64,000 bases of DNA from Enterococcus termitis (GTDB lineage Bacteria; Bacillota; Bacilli; Lactobacillales; Enterococcaceae): assembly GCF_001730305.1 (NCBI RefSeq), contig NZ_MIJY01000001.1, forward strand, positions 434,001-498,000. The letters are read 5' to 3'. The translations under genes and the position numbers were made by a program. Shown here piece by piece: positions 57,031 through 64,000 of the stretch (positions are counted from its first letter, which is position 1; each line of letters begins with the position of its first letter). The notes beneath the pieces are model-generated. The model was not told the origin of the DNA. It did not search any database and was given only the letters and a program-made list of their open reading frames with translations.

Positions 57031-57212
57031 TCATCCTGCTCGAATGATAACAAAATGATTAAATGACTATTTGAATTTATACATCTGTTACAGGGAGAAC
57101 TTTTTTGATAAAATAAACCAAAATCACTTTACTTCCTATGTAGTAATAGACAATACTATGGTAAAATGGAAAAAGCAACTTTCTTCAGGAAGATGAGAGG
57201 AGATTAATAAGT

Positions 57213-58268
57213 ATGAAAGAAAAGTATAATGTTGCCGTGGTAGGAGCGACAGGCGCTGTTGGTACAAAAATGATCGAAATGTTAGCGGAGTCTACGTTGC
57301 CATTGAATCAAGTCAAACTTTTAGCATCTAAGCGTTCTGCGGGAAAAGAACGAACATTTAAGGGACAAACACTCGTAATCGAAGAATTAGTCCCCGAATC
57401 ATTTGAAGGAATCGATATTGCCTTGTTCAGTGCGGGTGGCAGCATATCTAAACAGTTTGCTCCGGAGGCAGTAAAGCGTGGTGCTGTCGTCGTTGATAAT
57501 ACGAGTCATTTTAGAATGGACCCAGATGTTCCTTTGGTAGTTCCAGAGGTCAATCCAGACGCATTGAAACGTCATAAAGGAATTATAGCAAATCCAAACT
57601 GCTCAACGATCCAACTGATGGTGGCGCTTGAACCGATTCGCAAGGCCTATGGACTAGATCGCTTGATCGTCTCCACTTATCAAGCAGTCAGCGGAGCGGG
57701 TATCCATGCAATGGAAGAGCTAAAAACACAAGCAACAGAATATATTAATGGCACACCTGCTGAAAAGTTGGCAGCCAATATTTTGCCATGTGGCGGAGAT
57801 AAAAAGCATTATCCGATCGCTTTCAATGCATTGCCTCAAATCGATGTATTCTCTGACGATGATTACACTTACGAAGAATGGAAAATGATCAACGAAACCA
57901 AAAAGATCATGGAAGATGACGGCATCAAAGTTGTTGCGACTTGTGTGCGTATTCCAGTTCTATCTGGACATTCTGAATCAGTATATATTGAAGTTAAAGA
58001 AGATGGTGCGGATGTTGCTAAGATCAAAAAGCTAATCGAAACGGCACCAGGTGCAGTTTTACAAGATGATCCGAGTCAACAAGTCTATCCACAAGCATTG
58101 ATGAGTATTGACCGAAAGGAAACATTTGTTGGACGGATTCGTAAAGATATTGATATCGAAAAAGGATTCCATATGTGGGTCGTATCGGACAACTTATTAA
58201 AGGGAGCCGCTTGGAACTCAGTTCAGATTGCCGAAACACTACATGCGATGGATTTGGTGAAGGTTTAA
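57213..58268 (+). CDS. asd: Aspartate-semialdehyde dehydrogenase
   Basis: NADPH-dependent step from aspartyl phosphate to aspartate semialdehyde, leading to lysine/DAP, threonine and methionine. It is 351 residues. The Rossmann loop is [16 protein letters not shown] and the catalytic Cys lies in [22 protein letters not shown] holds the catalytic His. GAGAGGAG precedes the ATG, and TGGTAAAAT (57159-57167) is an extended -10. First gene of asd-dapA-rnjB; dapG, often between asd and dapA in Bacillus, is absent. Confidence 0.96.
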   Translation: MKEKYNVAVVGATGAVGTKMIEMLAESTLPLNQVKLLASKRSAGKERTFKGQTLVIEELVPESFEGIDIALFSAGGSISKQFAPEAVKRGAVVVDNTSHFRMDPDVPLVVPEVNPDALKRHKGIIANPNCSTIQLMVALEPIRKAYGLDRLIVSTYQAVSGAGIHAMEELKTQATEYINGTPAEKLAANILPCGGDKKHYPIAFNALPQIDVFSDDDYTYEEWKMINETKKIMEDDGIKVVATCVRIPVLSGHSESVYIEVKEDGADVAKIKKLIETAPGAVLQDDPSQQVYPQALMSIDRKETFVGRIRKDIDIEKGFHMWVVSDNLLKGAAWNSVQIAETLHAMDLVKV

Positions 58269-58319
58269 GGATAACTCAGCTGCACAGGCTAGCTCTTCGG
58301 AAAAAAGATAAAAATAGAG

Positions 58320-58338
58320 TGAGACAAAAAGCGTCTCA
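58320..58338 (+). repeat. Hairpin between asd and dapA
   Basis: TGAGAC/GTCTCA around AAAAAGC. There is no real T-tract, so it may weaken transcription or shield RNA ends rather than terminate. Confidence 0.4.
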
Positions 58339-58399
58339 ATCGATTTTTCAGTTAGAGCTTGACGAGCCTGTTCCACTTTTAAATTAGGAGGAAGTAAGT

Positions 58400-59272
58400 A
58401 TGAATTTAGAAAATGCAACGATCATCACAGCTATGGTCACACCTTTTGACGAAAATGGTGCAATCGATTTTTCTAGATTGCCTCAATTGGTTAATCATCT
58501 GCTTGATAATCATACAGAAGGAATTATTTTAGCAGGGACGACTGGAGAATCACCGACTTTGACTCACGATGAAGAAATTGAATTATTCAATGAAGTGATT
58601 CGTTTAGTCGATGGTCGAGTACCGATTATCTGTGGTGTGGGAACCAATGACACACGAGATTCTGTAGAATTTGTTAAAGAGATTTCAGCAATTAGAGGAA
58701 TTGATGCTGGTTTGGCAGTCGTTCCTTATTATAATAAACCAAATCAAGAGGGCTTATATCAACATTTCAAAGCAATTGCCGAAGCTAGCGATCTACCGAT
58801 CATTTTATACAATGTTCCGGGAAGAACAGTCGCCAGCCTTGATGTAGCAACAAGTTTGCGTTTAGCAGAACTAAAAAATATCGTTGCGATCAAAGAATGT
58901 TTTGGCTTAGATGCGTTAACAGAGTTGGTTGAGAAAGCACCAAAAGACTTTTTAGTGTATACTGGAGAAGATTCCTTAGCTTTTTCAAATAAAGCGATAG
59001 GCGGACAAGGGGTCATTTCAGTAGCTAGTCATGTTTTTGGTACTGAAATGTACAACATGTATCAAGCATTGGATCAAGGAGAAATAAAAAAAGCAGCAGC
59101 GATTCAACGGCAGTTATTGCCTAAAATGAATGCTCTGTTTTCAGTGCCATCTCCTGCTCCAGTCAAAGCTGTTTTGAATCATTTAGGCATAGCTGTCGGT
59201 GATTTACGTTTACCTCTTGTATCATGTACTTCTGAAGAAAAGGCGAAAATTTTAAGCATACTTGATCTTTGA
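58400..59272 (+). CDS. dapA: 4-hydroxy-tetrahydrodipicolinate synthase
   Basis: Condenses aspartate semialdehyde with pyruvate in lysine/DAP synthesis. It is 290 residues. The Schiff-base Lys is in [10 protein letters not shown], the catalytic Tyr pair region in [17 protein letters not shown], and GTTGESPTL near residue 45 binds pyruvate. TTAGGAGGAAG lies ~9 bases before the ATG. It follows asd by 131 bases. Confidence 0.96.
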   Translation: MNLENATIITAMVTPFDENGAIDFSRLPQLVNHLLDNHTEGIILAGTTGESPTLTHDEEIELFNEVIRLVDGRVPIICGVGTNDTRDSVEFVKEISAIRGIDAGLAVVPYYNKPNQEGLYQHFKAIAEASDLPIILYNVPGRTVASLDVATSLRLAELKNIVAIKECFGLDALTELVEKAPKDFLVYTGEDSLAFSNKAIGGQGVISVASHVFGTEMYNMYQALDQGEIKKAAAIQRQLLPKMNALFSVPSPAPVKAVLNHLGIAVGDLRLPLVSCTSEEKAKILSILDL

Positions 59273-59303
59273 TCTTGTGTGAGAATATAGAGAGGTGAAA
59301 CTA

Positions 59304-60992
59304 GTGAGTGCAATAAAAATCGTTCCCTTAGGCGGCGTTCGTGAAAATGGTAAAAATATGTATATCGCAGAAGTGGAAGATGAAATTTTTGTGCTGGATT
59401 GCGGATTAAAATATCCAGAAAATGAACTACTGGGAATTGATGTGGTTATTCCAGACTTTACGTATTTGGAGGAAAATATTGATCGTGTTGCTGGTGTTTT
59501 CTTAACACATGGTCATGCCGATGCGATTGGAGCATTACCATATCTATTAGCCAAAGTTCATGTACCGGTATTCGGTACAGAGCTAACGATCGAGTTAGCA
59601 AAATTAAATGTTGGAGATCATGCTGGGTCAAAAGATTTTGATGATTTCCATGTAGTGGACGCTCATACTGAAATTGATTTTGCTCATGCAACGATCAGTT
59701 TTTTCCGAACAACACATACGATTCCAGAATCGATCGGGATCAATTTGAAAACCAAAGCAGGCAATATTGTCTATACAGGTGATTTTAAATTTGATCAAAG
59801 TGCTATTCCAATGTACCAAACTGATTTTGGCCGTTTAGCTGAGATTGGCAATGAAGGAGTTTTAGCTTTATTGAGTGATTCTTCTAATGCAGAAAACCCT
59901 TCACAAGTTGTTTCTGAACTGCAAATTGCGGATGAAGTCTTCGATACGATCCGTTATTGGGAAGGCCGTATCATTGTAGCTTGCGTTGCCAGTAATTTAC
60001 AACGTGTGCAACAAATTTTAGATGCAGCGTACCGTTCTGATCGTAAAATTGTATTGACAGGACAAGATTTTCAACGGATCATCAACACAGCAATCAAGCT
60101 GGATAAGTTGAAATTACCAAGTGAAGACTTGATCATCAGTGTCAAAGATATGAAAAAATATCAAGCAGATCAGTTGATCATTTTGGAAACAGGAGCAATG
60201 GGAGAACCAATCAAATCATTGCAAAAGATGGCAAATAAAACTCATCGTACCATTAAGATTCAAGAAGGCGATCTAGTTTACATTACCACTACACCAACAA
60301 CAGCAATGGAAACAGCTGTGGCTAAAACAGAAGACATTGTTTACCGTGCAGGTGGTGTTGTCAAACAAATTTCAGATAATATGCGTGTATCAGGACATGC
60401 TAGTCCAACAGATCTACAGTTGATGTTGAACTTGATCAAGCCAAAATACTTTATTCCAGTTCAAGGAGAATATCGTCAATTAGCAGCGCATGCTGATTTG
60501 GCTCATGAATTAGGTATTCCATATAAAAATATTTTCATTACTGGTCGAGGAGATATCCTTGAATATTCGAAGAATAAAATGACGGTCTCTGGCAGCACGA
60601 CGGCTGAAAATATTATGATCGACGGAATCGGTGTTGGAGATATTGGAAATATTGTCCTCCGTGACCGTAGAATTTTATCTGAAGATGGCATTTTTGTAGC
60701 TGTTGTAACGATCAATCGCCGTGAAAAACGGATTGTTTCGCCTGCTAAAATTACATCAAGAGGCTTTGTTTATGTTAAAACAAGTAAAGATTTGATGAAA
60801 GAAAGCAGCAACATCGTAACAGAAATCGTTGAAAAGCATCTTGAAAGTAGCGACTTTGAATGGAGCAAGCTAAAACAAGATATTCGTGAGCAATTAAGCC
60901 GTTACTTGTTTGAGCAAACCAAACGCCGTCCAGTGATCTTACCAGTGATCATGGAAGCAACGCAGCGAAAAGGGCGTAAGGCATCAAATTAA
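59304..60992 (+). CDS. rnjB: Ribonuclease J2
   Basis: Beta-CASP metallo-hydrolase family RNase, subunit of the RNase J1/J2 complex in mRNA decay and rRNA processing. It is 562 residues. The metal motif reads LTHGHADAIGALPY: the final His of HxHxDH is replaced by Ala, the degenerate form seen in J2 proteins, whereas J1 keeps DH. Later motifs are TGDFKFD, SGHASPTDLQLM and the C-terminal KTSKDLMKESS region. GTG 59304 follows AGAGGTG. The position after dapA matches rnjB in Bacillus. Confidence 0.92.
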   Translation: MSAIKIVPLGGVRENGKNMYIAEVEDEIFVLDCGLKYPENELLGIDVVIPDFTYLEENIDRVAGVFLTHGHADAIGALPYLLAKVHVPVFGTELTIELAKLNVGDHAGSKDFDDFHVVDAHTEIDFAHATISFFRTTHTIPESIGINLKTKAGNIVYTGDFKFDQSAIPMYQTDFGRLAEIGNEGVLALLSDSSNAENPSQVVSELQIADEVFDTIRYWEGRIIVACVASNLQRVQQILDAAYRSDRKIVLTGQDFQRIINTAIKLDKLKLPSEDLIISVKDMKKYQADQLIILETGAMGEPIKSLQKMANKTHRTIKIQEGDLVYITTTPTTAMETAVAKTEDIVYRAGGVVKQISDNMRVSGHASPTDLQLMLNLIKPKYFIPVQGEYRQLAAHADLAHELGIPYKNIFITGRGDILEYSKNKMTVSGSTTAENIMIDGIGVGDIGNIVLRDRRILSEDGIFVAVVTINRREKRIVSPAKITSRGFVYVKTSKDLMKESSNIVTEIVEKHLESSDFEWSKLKQDIREQLSRYLFEQTKRRPVILPVIMEATQRKGRKASN

Positions 60993-61000
60993 CAGGTATA

Positions 61001-61037
61001 AATCACTCAGTCGCTGCAAAAATGGCTGAGTGATTTT
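61001..61037 (+). terminator. Terminator of the asd-dapA-rnjB unit
   Basis: AATCACTCAG/CTGAGTGATT stem followed by TTTTT. Confidence 0.9.
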
Positions 61038-61124
61038 TGTTTATCATCTTAGAAAAGCTGATCGACTTTTTTTACAGAATTATTATTTTTCGATACAATA
61101 AAAGTGATGTTAGGAGGGATAAAT

Positions 61125-62306
61125 TTGGAAAAGAAACAAGAAACACGTTGGATCAAATTTCTTGGGGGAAAAAATCTTTTATTTACGCTAGTCGCTTTAC
61201 TATTATTAGGAGCGGTTATTTTTATTTTTCATCAAGTTGGATTTATCTTCGGCCCAATTGGCGTCGTATTTAAAACAATAATCGGTCCAACGATTTTAGC
61301 ATTAATTTTATATTATTTATTCAATCCTGTTGTAAATTGGTTAGAAAAACATAAGATCAAGCGAGTATACGGTGTTTCGGCTATTTTTGTGGTATTGATC
61401 ACATTGCTCGTTGTGGGCATCATTTTGGTAGTGCCGATCATTCAAAAACAAGTGGATGGCTTAGTGAAAAGTTTTCCTCAATATATGGACGATCTTAATA
61501 AAATGGTAACGGATTTTTTCCACAATTCAGCGTTTGAAAAGCCTATGGCAAATGCACTGGCAAGTATCCAAAACTGGTTTGACAATGTATCTGACAAAAT
61601 TGGCAGCTATTTTTCAAAAGCAGTTGAAGGAGCTTCGACGGTGTTTTCTACATTGACTGGATTCGCGCTTGTAATGGTAACCGCACCGATTATCACCTTC
61701 TTTTTATTGAAAGATGATCAAAAGTTTTTTTCTTTTGTATTGAGTATTATACCGCCGCGTTTTAGAAAGGATGCAAAAGAAATCGGTGCTACGATGAGCA
61801 GCCAGGTGGGCGCTTATTTGAAAGGACAAATTCTTGTATCGATTGCGATCGGCATACTGACATTTATTGGTTTTTGGCTGATCAAGGTTCCTTATTCGGG
61901 AACTTTATCGATCATTGTTGGTGTTACGGCAGTGATTCCATATATTGGTCCTGTGATTGCCTTTATTCCAGCAGCAATCGTTGCCTTAATGGTTTCGTTT
62001 GGTATGTTTATTAAAATGAGTATTGTTTGGATGATCGTTCAAATGTTGAATGGACATCTGATTGCTCCACAGGTTATGGGCAAACGGCTGGTCGTTCACC
62101 CACTGACCATTGTGATTGTTTTATTAGTTATGGGTGATTTGTTGGGCATGTTTGGTTTGATATTTGGTATTCCTATTTATGCCATCGCTAAAGTATTAGT
62201 CACTTATATATTCCGTAAATTCAAACAGCGCTATAATCAGTATTATGGCGATAGTGGAGAATACGAAGATACTGAGTTCTCTAAAGAAGAATATTTGGAC
62301 GAATAA
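61125..62306 (+). CDS. AI-2E family transporter
   Basis: A 393-residue membrane protein with about eight hydrophobic segments of the PerM/YdiK/AI-2E family. IIGPTILALILYYLFNPVVNWLE is cut here to its start IIGPTILALILYYLFNP; the central GQILVSIAIGILTFIG and the C-terminal YIGPVIAFIPAAIVAL and LTIVIVLLVMGDLLG are typical. One member exports autoinducer 2, but others are sodium/proton antiporters, so the link to luxS is not assumed. TTG 61125 is the start, with TTAGGAGGG upstream. The C-terminal tail is acidic. Confidence 0.88.
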   Translation: MEKKQETRWIKFLGGKNLLFTLVALLLLGAVIFIFHQVGFIFGPIGVVFKTIIGPTILALILYYLFNPVVNWLEKHKIKRVYGVSAIFVVLITLLVVGIILVVPIIQKQVDGLVKSFPQYMDDLNKMVTDFFHNSAFEKPMANALASIQNWFDNVSDKIGSYFSKAVEGASTVFSTLTGFALVMVTAPIITFFLLKDDQKFFSFVLSIIPPRFRKDAKEIGATMSSQVGAYLKGQILVSIAIGILTFIGFWLIKVPYSGTLSIIVGVTAVIPYIGPVIAFIPAAIVALMVSFGMFIKMSIVWMIVQMLNGHLIAPQVMGKRLVVHPLTIVIVLLVMGDLLGMFGLIFGIPIYAIAKVLVTYIFRKFKQRYNQYYGDSGEYEDTEFSKEEYLDE

Positions 62307-62310
62307 AAAT

Positions 62311-62359
62311 AAAGCTGATTCGATAAACTCGTAAAGAGGATAGAAGAATCAGCTTTTTT
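62311..62359 (+). terminator. Intrinsic terminator
   Basis: AAAGCTGATTC pairs with GAATCAGCTTT, followed by more T. Confidence 0.85.
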
Positions 62360-62390
62360 CTTTTGTTTGGTCAAATTGGATTCGTATCTT

Positions 62391-62419
62391 TTGTATTCCT
62401 TTTTTTTAGGCGTTACAAT
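62391..62419 (+). promoter_or_regulatory. Promoter of the amaP/asp23 operon
   Basis: TTGTAT (62391-62396), 17 bases, TACAAT (62414-62419). Confidence 0.65.
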
Positions 62420-62461
62420 TTAACTAACGATAAAAATATATTTCGTTGAGGAGGGATGTTC

Positions 62462-63025
62462 ATGAAACGCTTTGTAAAAGTCATACTAGCACTGATTACA
62501 CTTCTACTATTTATCGGAACGCTGGGATTATTCAGCCAAGTGTTCCAAATACCATGGCTATCTTTAGCGGTCAGCAAATTTCTGATCAGTCATTTATGGC
62601 TATTTTCATTTTTTGAATGGATCTTGCTAATTTTAGGTGGTCTATTACTTATCACATTAGTGATTGTTTTGTCTGTTTCAGGTCGTCGCAACCGTTTAGT
62701 TGTAAAAGAAGGACAAAATAAAATCGAAATCCCAAAAAGTACGGTTGCCCAAATTGCAGAAAATGCGTATAATTCCACAATCCATCCAGACAAAACAAAA
62801 TTGACCGTTAAAATCAAAGGAAAAGAAAAAGTACTAGTTAAATTGAAAATAGAAGTTCGCAGCAAAACGCGCTTTGCTCCAATGGCTGATGAAATCAAAC
62901 AACGAGTTGAAGAGGCTTTAGCTAATGCCTTAGAGTCGATCGATAGTAAGGTTGTTGTTTCACTAAAAGAAAAGGAGCCAACAGAATCTGCAGCGTTTGG
63001 GAAAAAACATTCGCGCGTGGTTTAG
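62462..63025 (+). CDS. amaP: Alkaline shock response membrane anchor protein AmaP
   Basis: A 187-residue protein with two N-terminal membrane helices (about residues 5-25 and 45-72) and a cytoplasmic alpha/beta domain related to Asp23 (IEIPKSTVAQIAENAY, then VKLKIEVRSKTRF). In staphylococci AmaP anchors Asp23 to the membrane. ATG 62462 follows GAGGAGGG; an ATG two codons earlier is too close to that site. First gene of a three-gene operon. Confidence 0.92.
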   Translation: MKRFVKVILALITLLLFIGTLGLFSQVFQIPWLSLAVSKFLISHLWLFSFFEWILLILGGLLLITLVIVLSVSGRRNRLVVKEGQNKIEIPKSTVAQIAENAYNSTIHPDKTKLTVKIKGKEKVLVKLKIEVRSKTRFAPMADEIKQRVEEALANALESIDSKVVVSLKEKEPTESAAFGKKHSRVV

Positions 63026-63037
63026 GAGGGGAAATCA

Positions 63038-63271
63038 ATGGATCAACATCAAAAAGAACGATGGGTCAAACAACTTGAACCCTATCGCTTTAGAATTATT
63101 TGGACGGCCGTATTTTTCCTACTAGCGGTATTGCTTATTTTGATTGGATTTGGCAAAACATTGGTTTTACTGATATTTGGAGCAATAGGCTATATTATTG
63201 GAAAGATGCGTGATGAAGACTTAGATATTTATTCCTTGATCGATGCTGTACGCTCAATGATAGGAATTTAA
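63038..63271 (+). CDS. DUF2273 small membrane protein
   Basis: A 77-residue protein with two hydrophobic segments (about 17-35 and 38-55) separated by GFGKT, and the C-terminal MRDEDLDIYSLID. DUF2273 proteins almost always lie between amaP and asp23, as here. They are thought to be part of the envelope stress assembly. AGGAGGGG precedes the ATG. Confidence 0.9.
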   Translation: MDQHQKERWVKQLEPYRFRIIWTAVFFLLAVLLILIGFGKTLVLLIFGAIGYIIGKMRDEDLDIYSLIDAVRSMIGI

Positions 63272-63297
63272 ACAAAAATTTTAAGGAGTGAAGAGAG

Positions 63298-63723
63298 ATG
63301 GCAGAAGAAGTACAAGTAAAATCAGGTGAATTAAAAGCCAAATTGACATTTGATGATGTCGTTATTAAGAAAATCGTAGGTGTGGTCATTTCTGATATTG
63401 AAGGGATTTTAGGTTTAAGCGGAAATCTTTTCACGGATTTTGCTGATCGTTTCAGAGATAATGAAGATTTAACTAAAGGGATCGATGTAGAAGTTGGAAC
63501 AAAACAAGTGGCAGTCGATGTTTCAGTTATTTGTAAATACGATGTAGATATTTCAGCGGTTTTTGATGTAACGGTTGAAAAAGCCAAAGAAGCGATCCGC
63601 TATATGACTGGATTAGATCTTGTAGAATTCAACATGAATGTTGGCGATGTCATGACGAAAGAACAATATTTAGAGAAGTATCGTGGAAAAGACGCGTCAG
63701 ACAGTAATAACGGCGGAAATTAA
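63298..63723 (+). CDS. Asp23/Gls24 family envelope stress response protein
   Basis: A 141-residue cytoplasmic Asp23 domain protein. KLTFDDVVIKKIVGVVISDIEG is represented here by its core VVIKKIVGVVISDI; GVDVSVICKYDVDISAVFD-like strand text (VAVDVSVICKYDVDIS) and MTGLDLVEFNMNVGDV follow, all typical. In enterococci Gls24-type proteins are tied to stress tolerance and virulence; this one is shorter than Gls24 itself (~180). AAGGAG precedes the ATG. Confidence 0.92.
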   Translation: MAEEVQVKSGELKAKLTFDDVVIKKIVGVVISDIEGILGLSGNLFTDFADRFRDNEDLTKGIDVEVGTKQVAVDVSVICKYDVDISAVFDVTVEKAKEAIRYMTGLDLVEFNMNVGDVMTKEQYLEKYRGKDASDSNNGGN

Positions 63724-63742
63724 AGCTAGTTCATTTGAAAGT

Positions 63743-63794
63743 AAAAAAGAAGCGTATGAGAGACGTATTGTATTCATCTCACACGCTTCTTTTT
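63743..63794. terminator. Bidirectional terminator between asp23 and ogt
   Basis: AAGAAGCGT.TGAGA pairs with TCTCA.ACGCTTCTT; A and T runs on both flanks. Confidence 0.9.
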
Positions 63795-63795
63795 A

Positions 63796-63999
63796 TTATA
63801 GAGTAATTTGTTCTATGTCTAAAAGGCTTTTTTTGATAAGTAAACCATCCTGTTCAGCACTGCCTAAATAGCCTGTTAATTGGCCATTCTTACCGATGAC
63901 TCGATGGCAAGGAATAATAATCGGAATCGGATTTTTACTATTGGCTTGACCAATTGCCCGTGAGGCTTTTGGTGAACCCACTGCGTTAGCGATGTCTAA
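63796..63999 (-). CDS. ogt: Methylated-DNA--protein-cysteine methyltransferase (5' part outside window)
   Basis: Only the C-terminal ~67 residues are visible; the gene enters from beyond base 64000. It removes the alkyl group from O6-methylguanine onto its own cysteine. The active-site motif PIIIPCHRVIGKNGQLTGY is present and ANAVGSPKASRAIGQAN upstream is the usual recognition-helix region. Whether the hidden N-terminus includes an Ada-type domain cannot be seen. Confidence 0.93.
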   Translation of the reverse strand, partial: LDIANAVGSPKASRAIGQANSKNPIPIIIPCHRVIGKNGQLTGYLGSAEQDGLLIKKSLLDIEQITL

Positions 64000-64000
64000 G

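Noticed and set aside
61125-62306. AI-2 export linked to luxS in the same window
   Set aside because: The AI-2E family is functionally mixed, the genes are 6 kb apart on opposite strands, and no shared regulatory site was seen.

Overview
The window is low-GC Gram-positive chromosome, almost certainly from an Enterococcus. Three gene blocks have the conserved Firmicutes order: dinG-ypmB-aspB-asnS, fba-murA2-rho-rpmE2 and asd-dapA-rnjB. The amaP/DUF2273/Asp23 stress cluster, the GGAGG ribosome binding sites and the many T-tailed hairpins fit as well. This is a genus-level judgement from recognised gene content; no species is claimed.

Layout. 1-2.3 kb: the end of a glycogen synthesis operon (glgD partial, glgA). 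2.3-2.6 kb: a gap with a promoter and a terminator but no gene, a candidate small RNA. 2.6-10.2 kb: a frameshifted MutS2-like gene, trmK, a Nif3-like gene, pepT, a lipid-kinase-like gene and two membrane proteins. 10.4-13.8 kb: an amino-acid permease, a hairpin-rich gap and an unrecognised 504-residue protein. 14-23.9 kb: dinG, ypmB-like, aspB, asnS, an unrecognised low-complexity protein, murC, a MaoC-like protein and a BI-1 family protein. 24-30.7 kb: a solitary argJ behind ArgR-type boxes, a second Rad3/XPD-type helicase, asparaginase, yajQ and yitT-like. 30.7-33.2 kb is the most disturbed stretch: a MerR regulator facing a degenerate region, an exported protein of unknown function, and an IS3-family element (32176-33226) that lost most of orfA and lies inside the loop of a former terminator.

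33.3-37.7 kb is an alpha-glucoside (maltose-type) PTS operon (malP, malA, RpiR regulator, small membrane protein) with a cre-like site over its promoter. 37.9-42 kb holds fba, murA2, rho and rpmE2. 42.1-48 kb is a beta-glucoside region: an RpiR regulator, a divergent phosphatase/metallo-hydrolase pair, and a EIIBCA permease with a 6-phospho-beta-glucosidase under a consensus cre site. galM and a fructokinase follow. 50-57 kb is a mixed set: methyltransferase, esterase, CsbD, aldo/keto reductase behind a MerR-type promoter, ZIP transporter, luxS and a 2-keto-acid decarboxylase. 57-64 kb carries asd, dapA, RNase J2, an AI-2E family membrane protein, the amaP/asp23 cluster and the end of ogt.

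Most genes are ordinary housekeeping or sugar-uptake genes. I found no CRISPR array, prophage, secondary-metabolite cluster or recognisable defence island. The observations most worth checking are the two orphan promoter-terminator units (2272-2530 and 50187-50357), the IS element in a terminator loop, the MerR regulator whose target looks lost, the MutS2-like frameshift, and two unrecognised proteins (12294-13808 and 20178-21068).
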